The notes under the pieces are model-generated. The model had not been told where the DNA came from and ran no database searches. It worked only from the letters and a program-made list of their open reading frames with translations. DNA of 64,000 nucleotides, from positions 6,305,404 through 6,369,403 of the forward strand of contig NZ_CP042914.1 of the NCBI RefSeq assembly GCF_008065135.1. Reading direction: 5' to 3'. The stretch is from Roseimaritima ulvae (lineage in GTDB: Bacteria > Planctomycetota > Planctomycetia > Pirellulales > Pirellulaceae). Below, piece after piece: positions 45,255 through 52,544 of the stretch; positions within the stretch are counted from its first letter, which is position 1, and each line of letters begins with the position of its first letter. Made by a program: the position numbers and the translations under genes.

Positions 45255-45881
45255 CTAAGAGACTTGCTCATTTTGCAGCCAGGCCTTGCGCAGCTTTTGC
45301 ACTGCGCGGTACTTTTCGTGGCTGATTTTGGGTTTGGCGATGTCCAACTCGGCGGCGATTTCGTCGTGCGAATAGCCCAAGCACAACAGTCGCAAGATCT
45401 TGGTCTGCCGCTCGGAGAGCTCGGCACCGGGCAATTCGGCCAATTCGTCTAGTGTCCAGCCGCGACGGCGACGGTCATTGATCGCTCGTTGCTGCAGGGC
45501 CGCGTTGCCATCGAGCGAGCGAGGGTGGCGTTGACGTTTCCAACGTTTGACAATTCGCCACACCGAACGATTTAGTTCGCGACGAGTCAATTCGCCTCGC
45601 GATGTTTCTTGTGATCCCGCCACCGCGGCGGGCAAGTTACGTCGCGGACATCGCTGCAGCATCTCCACCACTAACTGCTGGGCGCAATCCGACCATTCCG
45701 ATGCGGGAACGCCGGCATTTCGAAAGCTAGCAATGCCGTAATTCTGGATTTGGACCAAGGTCCGGCTTTCGGCCATCGCCGGCGAGTGGCTGACGGCGAC
45801 GTTGGCCATCGCTTGAGGAGCGTCCGCCCAGGCGATGCCCAGCAGGGCGAGCAGCACGAGCAAGCAGCGAGGGGAAACCAT
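45255..45881 (-). CDS. Sigma-region-4-like protein with an apparent signal peptide
   Basis: 208 residues from the ATG at 45881 (AGGG six bases upstream). Residues 1-27 look like a signal peptide (MVSPRCLLVLLALLGIAWAD). Residues about 50-95 ('AGVPASEWSDCAQQLVVEML') resemble region 2 of planctomycete ECF-like sigma factors. The end ('LSERQTKILRLLCLGYSHDE', 'IAAELDIAKPKISHEKYRAV') is a region-4 or LuxR-like helix-turn-helix. A DNA-binding domain after a signal peptide makes no sense in the periplasm, so either the true start is internal (ATG at 45803 or 45776, neither with a ribosome site) or the N-terminus is a membrane anchor. Function is probably transcription regulation. Confidence 0.6.
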   Translation of the reverse strand: MVSPRCLLVLLALLGIAWADAPQAMANVAVSHSPAMAESRTLVQIQNYGIASFRNAGVPASEWSDCAQQLVVEMLQRCPRRNLPAAVAGSQETSRGELTRRELNRSVWRIVKRWKRQRHPRSLDGNAALQQRAINDRRRRGWTLDELAELPGAELSERQTKILRLLCLGYSHDEIAAELDIAKPKISHEKYRAVQKLRKAWLQNEQVS

Positions 45882-46158
45882 AATTGACCCTGGCGAGGAA
45901 GAATCGACCGTTCAAATCCCACTTCGTATGGGCAACGGACATCTTAACCTGTGGATCTCGTCGCCGCCCAGGCGAAAATTTCGGCTTTCCGCCTCCCGCC
46001 CCCGGCCACAGGTCCGTTGCAATTGATACGACCGTGTGATCGATCAAATGACTGCTAATGTGTCCCTGCGGTGGTCGATCAATAAACCGCAGAGCTCCAA
46101 AACTCCGCAGAGCTAGGACTTTACCGTTCGCGCGGGCAGCCCCGGAAGGATCGTGTTG
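45882..46158. promoter_or_regulatory. Divergent promoter region
   Basis: 277 bases between the sigma-like gene (minus) and a small secreted protein (plus). A GATCGATCAAATG... / CATTTGATCGATC-like palindromic zone near 46025-46050 could be an operator. A direct repeat AAACCGCAGAGCTCCAAAAC / CTCCGCAGAGCTAGGAC lies near 46085-46125. Confidence 0.35.
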
Positions 46159-46500
46159 ATGCGTTGCGTTACCGTTTTACTGTTGTTGTTTGCTTCCACA
46201 CCGCTGTGGGCGCACCACCCGCACCCTCACACGCCGCCGGTCCGCGAGCGTTGTGATCCGATCCCGCCGTTGGGCAACCGCCTGCCGCCCTCGTACCGCC
46301 GCGTCTACAACCGGCCCACCTACCTGGGTGGCAAGATCGCCTATTACATCGCTCCCAGCAGCCAGGAAGCGATGAGCTGGCATGAGCACGTGCATCGCGG
46401 CAGTTATCGCAACAAAGCGGGTCGCATCGAGCCGATGTACATGTATCCCAAACCCTGGGAAGTATTGACGGTGGGCCCCCGAGAGCGGACCGCACCGTAG
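46159..46500 (+). CDS. Small secreted protein of unknown function
   Basis: 113 residues from the ATG at 46159, chosen since GGAAGGA lies eight bases upstream; the GTG at 46153 is too close to it. A signal peptide (MRCVTVLLLLFASTPLWAHH) is followed by a His/Pro-rich start (HHPHPHTPP), then 'PSYRRVYNRPTYLGGKIAYY' and 'SQEAMSWHEHVHRGSYRNKA'. I do not recognise the family. The three-His cluster could bind metal. Followed closely by an AGCCTTTCCAGGCT hairpin at about 46512-46530. Confidence 0.6.
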   Translation: MRCVTVLLLLFASTPLWAHHPHPHTPPVRERCDPIPPLGNRLPPSYRRVYNRPTYLGGKIAYYIAPSSQEAMSWHEHVHRGSYRNKAGRIEPMYMYPKPWEVLTVGPRERTAP

Positions 46501-46566
46501 CGGAAGTACGTCAGCCTTTCCAGGCTGACATCCCCACTCTTGTCAGGCTAGAAAGCCTAACGTACG

Positions 46567-47142
46567 TCAGCCCCAGGCGGACTTGGCTTCGCCAAATTCG
46601 CTGCGGAGCGATTTCATGCCACGATGCAGCAAGCCGGCCACGGCACTGGTGCTTTTGCCCAATTCGCTGGCGACTTCGGACAGTTTCAGCCCTTCCAGGT
46701 AGTGCATCCGCACCGCGTCTCGTTGACCATCGGGAAGTCGTTCGATCGCCTCGGCCAACTGCACCACGTGCTCGCCGACCGCAGCATGCTGACTGGGTGT
46801 GGGGCCGCCGCCGGCCAGCCAACCCTCCAGCCGCATCGAGGACTTTTGCATGCGTTCTTCGATCGAACGCTCGCGGCGGACGTCGCGTTTATCGCGGTGC
46901 ATGTCGCGATCGAGGTGAGCGATATTGCGAGCCAGGATTTGCCGCAACCAGCCCCGCAATTCGGCTTCGGTACTGCCGCGGAAGTCGCCGATCGCCTGGA
47001 CGGCTTGCAGCAGCGACTGCTGGACGATGTCCGAAGCCCCCACTTTGGCCTGATAGGCCTGCCGATGTTTGACCCGCGCCAGCATCCGCAGGTAGGGCTC
47101 GTATTGGAATAGTCGTTCGGGATCGCGGAGCGAATCGGACAT
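46567..47142 (-). CDS. ECF-type RNA polymerase sigma factor
   Basis: 191 residues from the ATG at 47142; the 198-residue reading would begin at a TTG. Region 2 is 'YEPYLRMLARVKHRQAYQAK', 'GASDIVQQSLLQAVQAIGDF', 'ELRGWLRQILARNIAHLDRD'. Region 4 is 'LPDGQRDAVRMHYLEGLKLS-EVASELGKSTSAVAGLLHRG'. The 'DIVQQSLLQA' element is typical of planctomycete ECF sigma factors (RpoE-like). It directs transcription of a small regulon. It is divergent from ruvB with a 91-base gap. No anti-sigma gene is adjacent; the anti-sigma-like gene at 32722 is 12 kb away. Confidence 0.9.
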   Translation of the reverse strand: MSDSLRDPERLFQYEPYLRMLARVKHRQAYQAKVGASDIVQQSLLQAVQAIGDFRGSTEAELRGWLRQILARNIAHLDRDMHRDKRDVRRERSIEERMQKSSMRLEGWLAGGGPTPSQHAAVGEHVVQLAEAIERLPDGQRDAVRMHYLEGLKLSEVASELGKSTSAVAGLLHRGMKSLRSEFGEAKSAWG

Positions 47143-47233
47143 CGGTTTGTGTCTCGCCAGCAAGCGTCAAAAGCGGTAGATTGGGCAATTATCTCCCAAA
47201 CCTTGCTCCCTCCGCAACGGACTGCCACCGGCG

Positions 47234-48289
47234 ATGGCTCGCGAAACCATTTATCAACAATCCGATTCCGGCGACGACCGAGACGACTCGCAGGAGAGCT
47301 CCGCGGCAGCCGGTCCGGCGGTGGCGCGGCCCGAAGTGCCATCGGAAGACAACAAGCTGCGGCCCAAGCGGATCGCCGAGATGGTGGGTCAGCGAGACGT
47401 GATCGAACGGCTGCAGATCGCCATCGATGCGGCTCGTCACCGCGGCGAACCGCTCGGACATATCCTCTTCGACGGCCCTCCCGGCTTGGGCAAAACCACC
47501 TTCGCAACCGTGATTCCCAACGAGATGGAAACGGTGGTGCAGTTCGCCAACGGGGCCGGCCTGAAAGCTCCCAAGGACCTGATTCCGTATCTGACGAATG
47601 TGTCAGAAGGCTCGGTGCTGTTCATCGACGAAATTCACCGGCTGCCGCGGAGCGTGGAAGAATACTTGTACACGGCGATGGAAGATTTTCGCATCGACAT
47701 CGTGCTGGGCGAAGGCGTTAGTGCCCGTACCTTAAATCTGGATCTGCGGCCCTTCACCATGATCGGTGCCACGACCCGCGCGGGGATGCTCAGCGGCCCG
47801 CTGCGTGACCGTTTTCAAATCCGTGAGCATTTGGGCTTTTATCCCACCGAAGACCTCTGCGAAATCGTCTGTCGCAATTCCAAGAAACTGAACATCGGCA
47901 TCGATCAAGAATCCGCCATGGAAGTCGCTCGCCGCAGCCGGGGCGTGCCGCGGATCGCCAACAATCGCCTGTTGTGGATTCGCGACTATGCGCAGAGCAA
48001 AGCCAGCGGCGCGATCACGTTGGACGTGGCCCATCGCGCCATGGACATGATCGCCGTGGACCGCTTGGGATTGGACAAACAGGACCGGGCTTACCTCCAG
48101 ACCCTGGTGCGTGTGTTCGCCGGCGGCCCGGCCGGCCTGGAAGCCATCGCGCATACGATGAACTGCAGCAGCGACACGTTGGAAGACGAAGTCGAACCGT
48201 TTCTGTTGCGGTACGAGTTGATCGTCCGCACCCGTCGCGGCCGGATGGCAACGCCTAAAGCCTACGAACATCTCAAGACCGCCTCGTAA
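47234..48289 (+). CDS. ruvB: Holliday junction DNA helicase RuvB
   Basis: 351 residues. Walker A GPPGLGKTT and Walker B FIDEIHRL are intact, with the sensor region 'IGATTRAGMLSGPLRDRF' holding the Arg finger and a C-terminal winged helix ('LRYELIVRTRRGRMATPKAY'). The first 40 residues form a disordered acidic extension (DSGDDRDDSQESSAAAG). It drives branch migration of Holliday junctions with RuvA; ruvA and ruvC are not beside it. Confidence 0.97.
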   Translation: MARETIYQQSDSGDDRDDSQESSAAAGPAVARPEVPSEDNKLRPKRIAEMVGQRDVIERLQIAIDAARHRGEPLGHILFDGPPGLGKTTFATVIPNEMETVVQFANGAGLKAPKDLIPYLTNVSEGSVLFIDEIHRLPRSVEEYLYTAMEDFRIDIVLGEGVSARTLNLDLRPFTMIGATTRAGMLSGPLRDRFQIREHLGFYPTEDLCEIVCRNSKKLNIGIDQESAMEVARRSRGVPRIANNRLLWIRDYAQSKASGAITLDVAHRAMDMIAVDRLGLDKQDRAYLQTLVRVFAGGPAGLEAIAHTMNCSSDTLEDEVEPFLLRYELIVRTRRGRMATPKAYEHLKTAS

Positions 48290-48298
48290 GGACGCCCC

Positions 48299-48365
48299 GT
48301 AGCTACGCTCGCCAGAGCGTGGGCAGCCAAGAGAACATTTTCCAAACTCTGGCGAGTTCGGCTAC
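48299..48365 (+). repeat. Inverted then direct pair of CTGGCG covarying hairpins
   Basis: 48299-48322 is the complement-strand CGC/GCG form and 48342-48365 the direct AAC/GTT form. They fill almost all of the space between ruvB and the DTW gene. Confidence 0.85.
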
Positions 48366-48371
48366 GAATTG

Positions 48372-49580
48372 ATGTCCGCCTCATTTGACGCCCATGCCGA
48401 CTCACACCGCCAACGCTGCTACGGATGCTTTCGTCCGCGGCGGCTGTGTTTCTGCCACGCCATTCCGAAAATCGACAATGCCACCGAAGTGCTGATCCTG
48501 CAGCACATGCGAGAGCGTTTTCATCCGTTTAACACCGCGCGGATTGTGCGTCGCGCGTTACGCAATGCGACGCTGTTGGTCGACCATAACCAGCGGATGT
48601 CCGCGGCGGCGAACGAGTTCCCATTCGGTTCGCAGGCCGGCATCTTATACCCCTCGGCCGACGCACGGGTGTTGTCGGAACTGCCGCCCGAGCAGCATCC
48701 GCGGCAATTGGTCGTTATCGATGGCACCTGGCATCATGCCAAAACGTTGATGCGTGACATCCCCAGGCTGCAACGATTGCCGCGTTATTGTCTGGTTCCC
48801 CAGCAGCCCAGTCGCTACCGGATCCGCCGCGAGCCCACCGAGACGGCTCTGTCGACGATCGAAGCCACCGTGCAAGCGTTGCGGACGATCGAACCGCAGA
48901 CGGCTGGCTGGGACGACTTGCTGCAAGCCTTCGACACCATGGTCGATCAGCAATTGGCGGAAATGGGCCCCAACAATCACTTGCGGCGCAACACACGTAG
49001 GCGGTCGTTGACGAACCCCAATTTTCCCAGGGTGCTGACCGCGGAACCGCAGCGCGTGATCGTGGCGTATGGAGAGAGCACGCCGCAGCACCGCAGCGAA
49101 ACCGCGTCGGGGGCGGCCGTTTCGGACCGCAAACCGATCCTCTGGACCGCCCAGCGTCCCGCGACGGGCGAACGCTTTCGCTGCCTGATTCAACCGCCGA
49201 CTCCGCTCTCGCCGACCGTGCTGCAACACATGCAATTGGACGCCGCCCAGTTCGACGCGGCCGTTTCGCTGGACGCCTTCGCTGATGCTTGGCGAGAATT
49301 CGTCCGTGAAGGCGACACGTTGGTGGTGTACCACATGTCGACCGCTCGTCTGCTGACCGCCGCGGGTCTGACGCTGCCGCGTTGCATTACCTTGAAGTCG
49401 ATTCAGTTCAACGGCTCGCGTCCGCGGGGCACGCTGGAGGAAGTCATGCAGTCGATGAACATCGCCGCGGAACAAGACCCCGAGTTATGTCGCGCGGCTC
49501 GCCGTCTGCAAAACGCGATCCGGTATCTGGATTACCTGCGGAGCGAAAACATCGCAGAAGACCAGTCGCTAAGCCACTAG
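48372..49580 (+). CDS. DTW-domain tRNA aminocarboxypropyltransferase with an extra C-terminal domain
   Basis: 402 residues from the ATG at 48372; the previous codon is TTG. Residues about 15-215 form a DTW domain: a zinc-type Cys set 'RCYGCFRPRRLCFCHAIPKI', 'LILQHMRERFHPFNTARIV', the DxTW motif 'VVIDGTWHHAKTLMRDIPRL' and 'PSRYRIRREPTETALSTIEA'. DTW enzymes put an aminocarboxypropyl group on tRNA uridine (acp3U). Usual length is 200-250 residues. Here a further 150 residues follow, with 'RFRCLIQPPTPLSPTVLQHM', 'GDTLVVYHMSTARLLTAAGL', 'RGTLEEVMQSMNIAAEQDPE' and 'LCRAARRLQNAIRYLDYLRS'. The layout recalls a DnaQ-like exonuclease fold without its acidic residues, but I cannot assign it. Confidence 0.85.
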   Translation: MSASFDAHADSHRQRCYGCFRPRRLCFCHAIPKIDNATEVLILQHMRERFHPFNTARIVRRALRNATLLVDHNQRMSAAANEFPFGSQAGILYPSADARVLSELPPEQHPRQLVVIDGTWHHAKTLMRDIPRLQRLPRYCLVPQQPSRYRIRREPTETALSTIEATVQALRTIEPQTAGWDDLLQAFDTMVDQQLAEMGPNNHLRRNTRRRSLTNPNFPRVLTAEPQRVIVAYGESTPQHRSETASGAAVSDRKPILWTAQRPATGERFRCLIQPPTPLSPTVLQHMQLDAAQFDAAVSLDAFADAWREFVREGDTLVVYHMSTARLLTAAGLTLPRCITLKSIQFNGSRPRGTLEEVMQSMNIAAEQDPELCRAARRLQNAIRYLDYLRSENIAEDQSLSH

Positions 49581-49996
49581 CGGGTCTGCGGCTTGCTCGT
49601 TTAATCCGTAGCCGGAGAAGGTTGCTGGTTTGGGAGCCGTGCGACCGAACCAGCAACCTTCGTAGGCGCCGGCGTTTTCGTCACCGCACAAGCCCGCTGC
49701 AGTCCAGGTGTTGAGCGATCGACGGTTTAAATTCGCGACGTCGTGGTGTCGCTCTCCGGCGCCCGCGGAGACTACTGACATAATAGCATTGAATTGTCAT
49801 ACGGCCACACTTCACCCTCCCCATGGGAGGGTCAAGCGTCAGCGAGGGGAGGGTTTTTCGGCTGCCGACAATGATTCTGACGACCTGCAAGTCCAACGCA
49901 CCCTCCCCGCTCGCTCCTCGCCAGCCTCCCAGGGGCAGGGTGCAATGCTACTGAGTCAGGCGTCTCGTGCGGCTACGGGTTAAACGATTGCTCTCG
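49581..49996. repeat. Spacer with repeats
   Basis: Contains GGTTGCTGGTTTGGGAGCCG / GAACCAGCAACCTTCG (a hairpin, about 49619-49660), pieces of the GAGGGTCAAGCGTCAGCGAG element near 49825-49850, and a GCGGCTACGGGTTAAACG end like the 176-bp repeat near 49970. No gene is supported. Confidence 0.55.
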
Positions 49997-50935
49997 CTAC
50001 GAGGTTTCCAGCGCCACACCGCGCATCGATACCGTGTCGGCTCGCAGCTTGATCAAAAAGATCACGATCCCGCACCACACGAACCCGAAGCCGATGATTT
50101 TCCCCGTTCCGAACGGTTCACCCGCCGCCACCGCTCCGCAGAGCAGTTGCAACGTGGGACCGACATACTGCAGCACGCCCATCGTGGACAGGGGCACTCG
50201 CTGGGTGGCGATGGCGAACAGCGTCAGCGGCACGATTGTGACGACGCCGCCGCCGATCAACAGAGCCCGGGTGCCCCAGCTGCCGCCGCCCATCGCGCCT
50301 TCACCGCTGGCTTCCACCGTCCATAAATACAGGGCAGTCGGGATCACCAACACGGCCGTTTCCAGCCAGATACCCATCAGCGGCGGCAGGGAGGCTTTCT
50401 TTTTCACCAGTCCGTAGATCGCAAAGGAGCTGGCCATGGCGATCGCCGGCCAGGGCAAGCCGCCGCCGAGCACCGTCATCACGGCGACGCCCACGGCGGC
50501 AAAACCGATCGCCACCCACTGCTGCCAGGCCAGGCGTTCGCCCAGAAACAGCACCCCCAACATCACATTTAACAGAGGATTAATGTAATAGCCCAGCGAA
50601 GCGTCCAGGATGCGGTCATGCGTCACCGCATACACAAAGGCCAGCCAGTTGATAGCGATCATGGTGGCCGCCAAGGCGTACACGGCCCAACAACGAACAC
50701 TGGTAATTGTCCGCCAAAAAACTGACCAGCCACCCATCTGTCCCATCGACAACAAAGCAGGAATCAACACTGCCAGCATCAGAAACGACCACAACACGCG
50801 GTGGCCGACCAGTTGCAACGCGTCGACCTGGCGGAGGTAACGCCAGTACAGCGGGAACAATCCCCACAGTGTGTGGGCCGCAACGGCACACACAAAGCCG
50901 ATCCGCAATCGAGACAAGCTATCGTCAGCGAGCAT
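49997..50935 (-). CDS. rarD: RarD-like EamA permease
   Basis: 312 residues with ten predicted membrane helices. 'AAHTLWGLFPLYWRYLRQVD', 'LVGHRVLWSFLML', 'DRILDASLGYYINPLLNVML' and 'GVLFLGERLAWQQWVAIGFA' are the RarD hallmarks, and 'TMGVLQYVGPTLQLLCGAVA' is from the second half. RarD family members have been linked to chloramphenicol sensitivity and metabolite transport; the substrate here is unknown. A 430-base region separates it from the DAHP synthase. Confidence 0.92.
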   Translation of the reverse strand: MLADDSLSRLRIGFVCAVAAHTLWGLFPLYWRYLRQVDALQLVGHRVLWSFLMLAVLIPALLSMGQMGGWSVFWRTITSVRCWAVYALAATMIAINWLAFVYAVTHDRILDASLGYYINPLLNVMLGVLFLGERLAWQQWVAIGFAAVGVAVMTVLGGGLPWPAIAMASSFAIYGLVKKKASLPPLMGIWLETAVLVIPTALYLWTVEASGEGAMGGGSWGTRALLIGGGVVTIVPLTLFAIATQRVPLSTMGVLQYVGPTLQLLCGAVAAGEPFGTGKIIGFGFVWCGIVIFLIKLRADTVSMRGVALETS

Positions 50936-51066
50936 GTACTTTGTGGGGTTAAATGGAAACGATTACAATGCCCGTGCATAATCCTCATCCGCCAGCGATT
51001 TGCCAACCCGAGGCCCCGCCGTAGCCTAGGCTTCCAGCCTGGGGACCAGCGCGTTTGCCCATCGTT

Positions 51067-51090
51067 CCAAAGTCTGGCGACTTCGGCTAC
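51067..51090 (+). repeat. CTGGCG covarying hairpin, AAG/CTT form
   Basis: The stem triplets AAG and CTT flank T-CTGGCG-A and CGGCTAC ends the unit. It lies about 40 bases before the putative -35 of the aro leader. Confidence 0.75.
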
Positions 51091-51132
51091 CAGTCAGGTC
51101 AGCCTGGGAACGCCGCTCCGCACAAATCCGGC

Positions 51133-51167
51133 TTGCCAAGACGACACGGCTGGATAATACTTGGTTC
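51133..51167 (+). promoter_or_regulatory. Putative promoter of the aro leader-DAHP synthase unit
   Basis: TTGCCA (51133-51138) and TAATAC (51155-51160) are separated by 16 bases. This would start the RNA within a few bases of the leader ATG at 51168, so the leader may be translated with no 5' untranslated region. Boxes are imperfect and were judged by eye. Confidence 0.4.
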
Positions 51168-51263
51168 ATGAGCACGCGATTTTGGTACGACTGGCGTTTT
51201 ACGTTTCCCTCGGGACCCGAGGGGCCGGTGACCCATGGTCACTGTAGACGTCGTTTCACCTGA
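51168..51263 (+). CDS. Aromatic leader peptide of a probable attenuator
   Basis: A 31-codon ORF: MSTRFWYDWRFTFPSG is its first half, with F, W, Y, W, F and F among codons 5-13, then PEGPVTHGHCRRRFT and a stop. Aromatic residues occupy six of nine consecutive codons (TTT TGG TAC GAC TGG CGT TTT ACG TTT), directly upstream of a DAHP synthase. The run ends at 51206, one base before hairpin 1:2 begins. A ribosome stalled there by lack of any aromatic charged tRNA would cover segment 1. The family precedent is the Phe and Trp leader peptides of other bacteria. The ATG has no obvious ribosome site. Confidence 0.75.
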   Translation: MSTRFWYDWRFTFPSGPEGPVTHGHCRRRFT

Positions 51264-51336
51264 TTCGCCCAGCTTGCTCAGCCGCGAATGAAAACGTCAG
51301 CCCCGAAGGTCCTCCGCGACCTTCGGGGCTTTTTTT
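51207..51336 (+). promoter_or_regulatory. Transcription attenuator with mutually exclusive hairpins
   Basis: Segment 1, CCCTCGG (51207-51213), pairs with CCGAGGG (51217-51223). Alternatively GGACC (51213-51217) and GGGGC (51221-51225) pair with GGTCC (51308-51312) and GCCCC (51300-51304), ten pairs around a symmetric three-by-three loop. The second pairing blocks the terminator arm. The terminator is GCCCCGAAGGTC (51300-51311), loop CTCCGC, GACCTTCGGGGC (51318-51329), with seven T residues. So segments 1:2 allow termination and 2:3 prevents it, the textbook attenuator scheme. DAHP synthase starts 33 bases after the T tract. Confidence 0.75.
51300..51336 (+). terminator. Attenuator terminator before the DAHP synthase gene
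   Basis: A perfect 12-bp stem GCCCCGAAGGTC/GACCTTCGGGGC followed by T7. It lies upstream of, and in the same direction as, the gene it seems to control, which is why it is read as regulatory. Confidence 0.92.
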
Positions 51337-51369
51337 GTAACCACAGCCAACTTTTTACGAGCCTCATTA

Positions 51370-52386
51370 ATGATTGTTGTCATGGAAACCACCGCCACTC
51401 AGGAACAGATCGATCACATGACCGAACGCGTCCGTAAACTGGGCCTGAAAGCCAACGTGATCGTGGGCACCGAGCGGACGGTGATCGCCGCCATCGGAGA
51501 AAAGCGTGAAGACACCAAGGACTCGCTGGCCAGCGGGCCGGGCGTCTCCTCGGTGATGCCGATCATCGCGCCCTACAAAATGGCCAGCCGCGAAGTCCGC
51601 CCGGAACCGACGCAAGTCCAAGTCCGCGAGTTCCGTGCCGGCAACGGGATCTGCGGCGTGATGGCCGGCCCCTGCAGTGTGGAAAGCGAAGAGCAATTGA
51701 TGTCGGCGGCCCGGGCCGTCAAAGCCGCCGGAGCCACGGCGCTCCGCGGCGGTGCCTTCAAACCCCGTACCAGTCCCTACAGCTTCCAGGGCATGAAAGA
51801 GGAAGGCTTGAAGCTGCTGGCGGCCGCGCGGGAGGAAACCGGGCTGGCCGTGGTCACGGAAATCATGAGCACCGACGACGTGGAACTGGTTGCCAAGTAC
51901 GCCGACGTGCTGCAGATCGGCGCCCGCAACATGCAGAACTACCGGCTGCTCGAAGCGGTTGGCAACGTCGACCGCGCGGTGCTGCTCAAACGTGGAGCCT
52001 CCGCCACGATGGATGAATTCCTGCTGGCCGCCGAATACATTTTGAACGAGGGCAATGAAAACGTGATGCTGTGCGAGCGCGGCATCCGCACCTTCGAAGA
52101 CCACACCCGCTTCACCTTGCCGCTGGCCAGCGTGCCCTACCTGCATCGCAAGACCCACCTGCCGGTAATCATCGATCCCAGCCACGGCACCGGTCACACC
52201 TACATGGTTCCCGACATGGCCGTCGCCGCGGTGGCTGCCGGAGCCGATGGGCTGATCATCGAAGTCCATCCCGATCCGGAAAATGCTCTCAGCGATGGCT
52301 ACCAGTCCTTGGAATTCAACCAATTTCAAGCCACCATGGACCGCTGCCGCGTCGTCGCCGAAGCCCTCGGCCGCTCGATGGGCTAG
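51370..52386 (+). CDS. aroF: 3-deoxy-7-phosphoheptulonate (DAHP) synthase, type I-beta
   Basis: 338 residues. Residues 1-65 ('[20 protein letters not shown]', '[14 protein letters not shown]') are the ferredoxin-like regulatory domain of I-beta enzymes. The barrel follows with '[19 protein letters not shown]', '[19 protein letters not shown]', '[20 protein letters not shown]', '[16 protein letters not shown]', '[19 protein letters not shown]' and '[18 protein letters not shown]'. It condenses PEP and erythrose 4-phosphate, the first step of aromatic amino acid synthesis. The N-terminal domain points to allosteric feedback as well. The leader ORF and attenuator upstream make it probably controlled by aromatic amino acid supply. 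Confidence 0.96.
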   Translation: MIVVMETTATQEQIDHMTERVRKLGLKANVIVGTERTVIAAIGEKREDTKDSLASGPGVSSVMPIIAPYKMASREVRPEPTQVQVREFRAGNGICGVMAGPCSVESEEQLMSAARAVKAAGATALRGGAFKPRTSPYSFQGMKEEGLKLLAAAREETGLAVVTEIMSTDDVELVAKYADVLQIGARNMQNYRLLEAVGNVDRAVLLKRGASATMDEFLLAAEYILNEGNENVMLCERGIRTFEDHTRFTLPLASVPYLHRKTHLPVIIDPSHGTGHTYMVPDMAVAAVAAGADGLIIEVHPDPENALSDGYQSLEFNQFQATMDRCRVVAEALGRSMG

Positions 52387-52425
52387 TACGTTAGGCTTGC
52401 CAGCCTGACACACGCATGTTCGCCC

Positions 52426-52489
52426 GTAGTCGAACTCGCCAGAGTTTGGATGATTAACCATCGTTCCAGAGTCTGACGACGTCGGCGAC
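52426..52489 (+). repeat. Inverted then direct pair of CTGGCG hairpins (second copy degenerate)
   Basis: 52426-52449 is the complement-strand AAC/GTT form (with GACTAC end) and 52466-52489 is a direct copy with TCTGACGA in place of TCTGGCGA. Flanking AGGCTTGCCAGCCT and CAGCCTGGAAAGGCTG are members of a second small hairpin family also near 6680, 46512 and 51023. Confidence 0.7.
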
Positions 52490-52544
52490 CAGTTCAGTCA
52501 GCCTGGAAAGGCTGACGACCTTTTTCCCTCTCACCCCTTTCGCT

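Noticed and set aside
51367-52461. Long minus-strand frame of 364 residues opposite DAHP synthase
   Set aside because: It mirrors a clearly conserved enzyme and has no recognisable domain.
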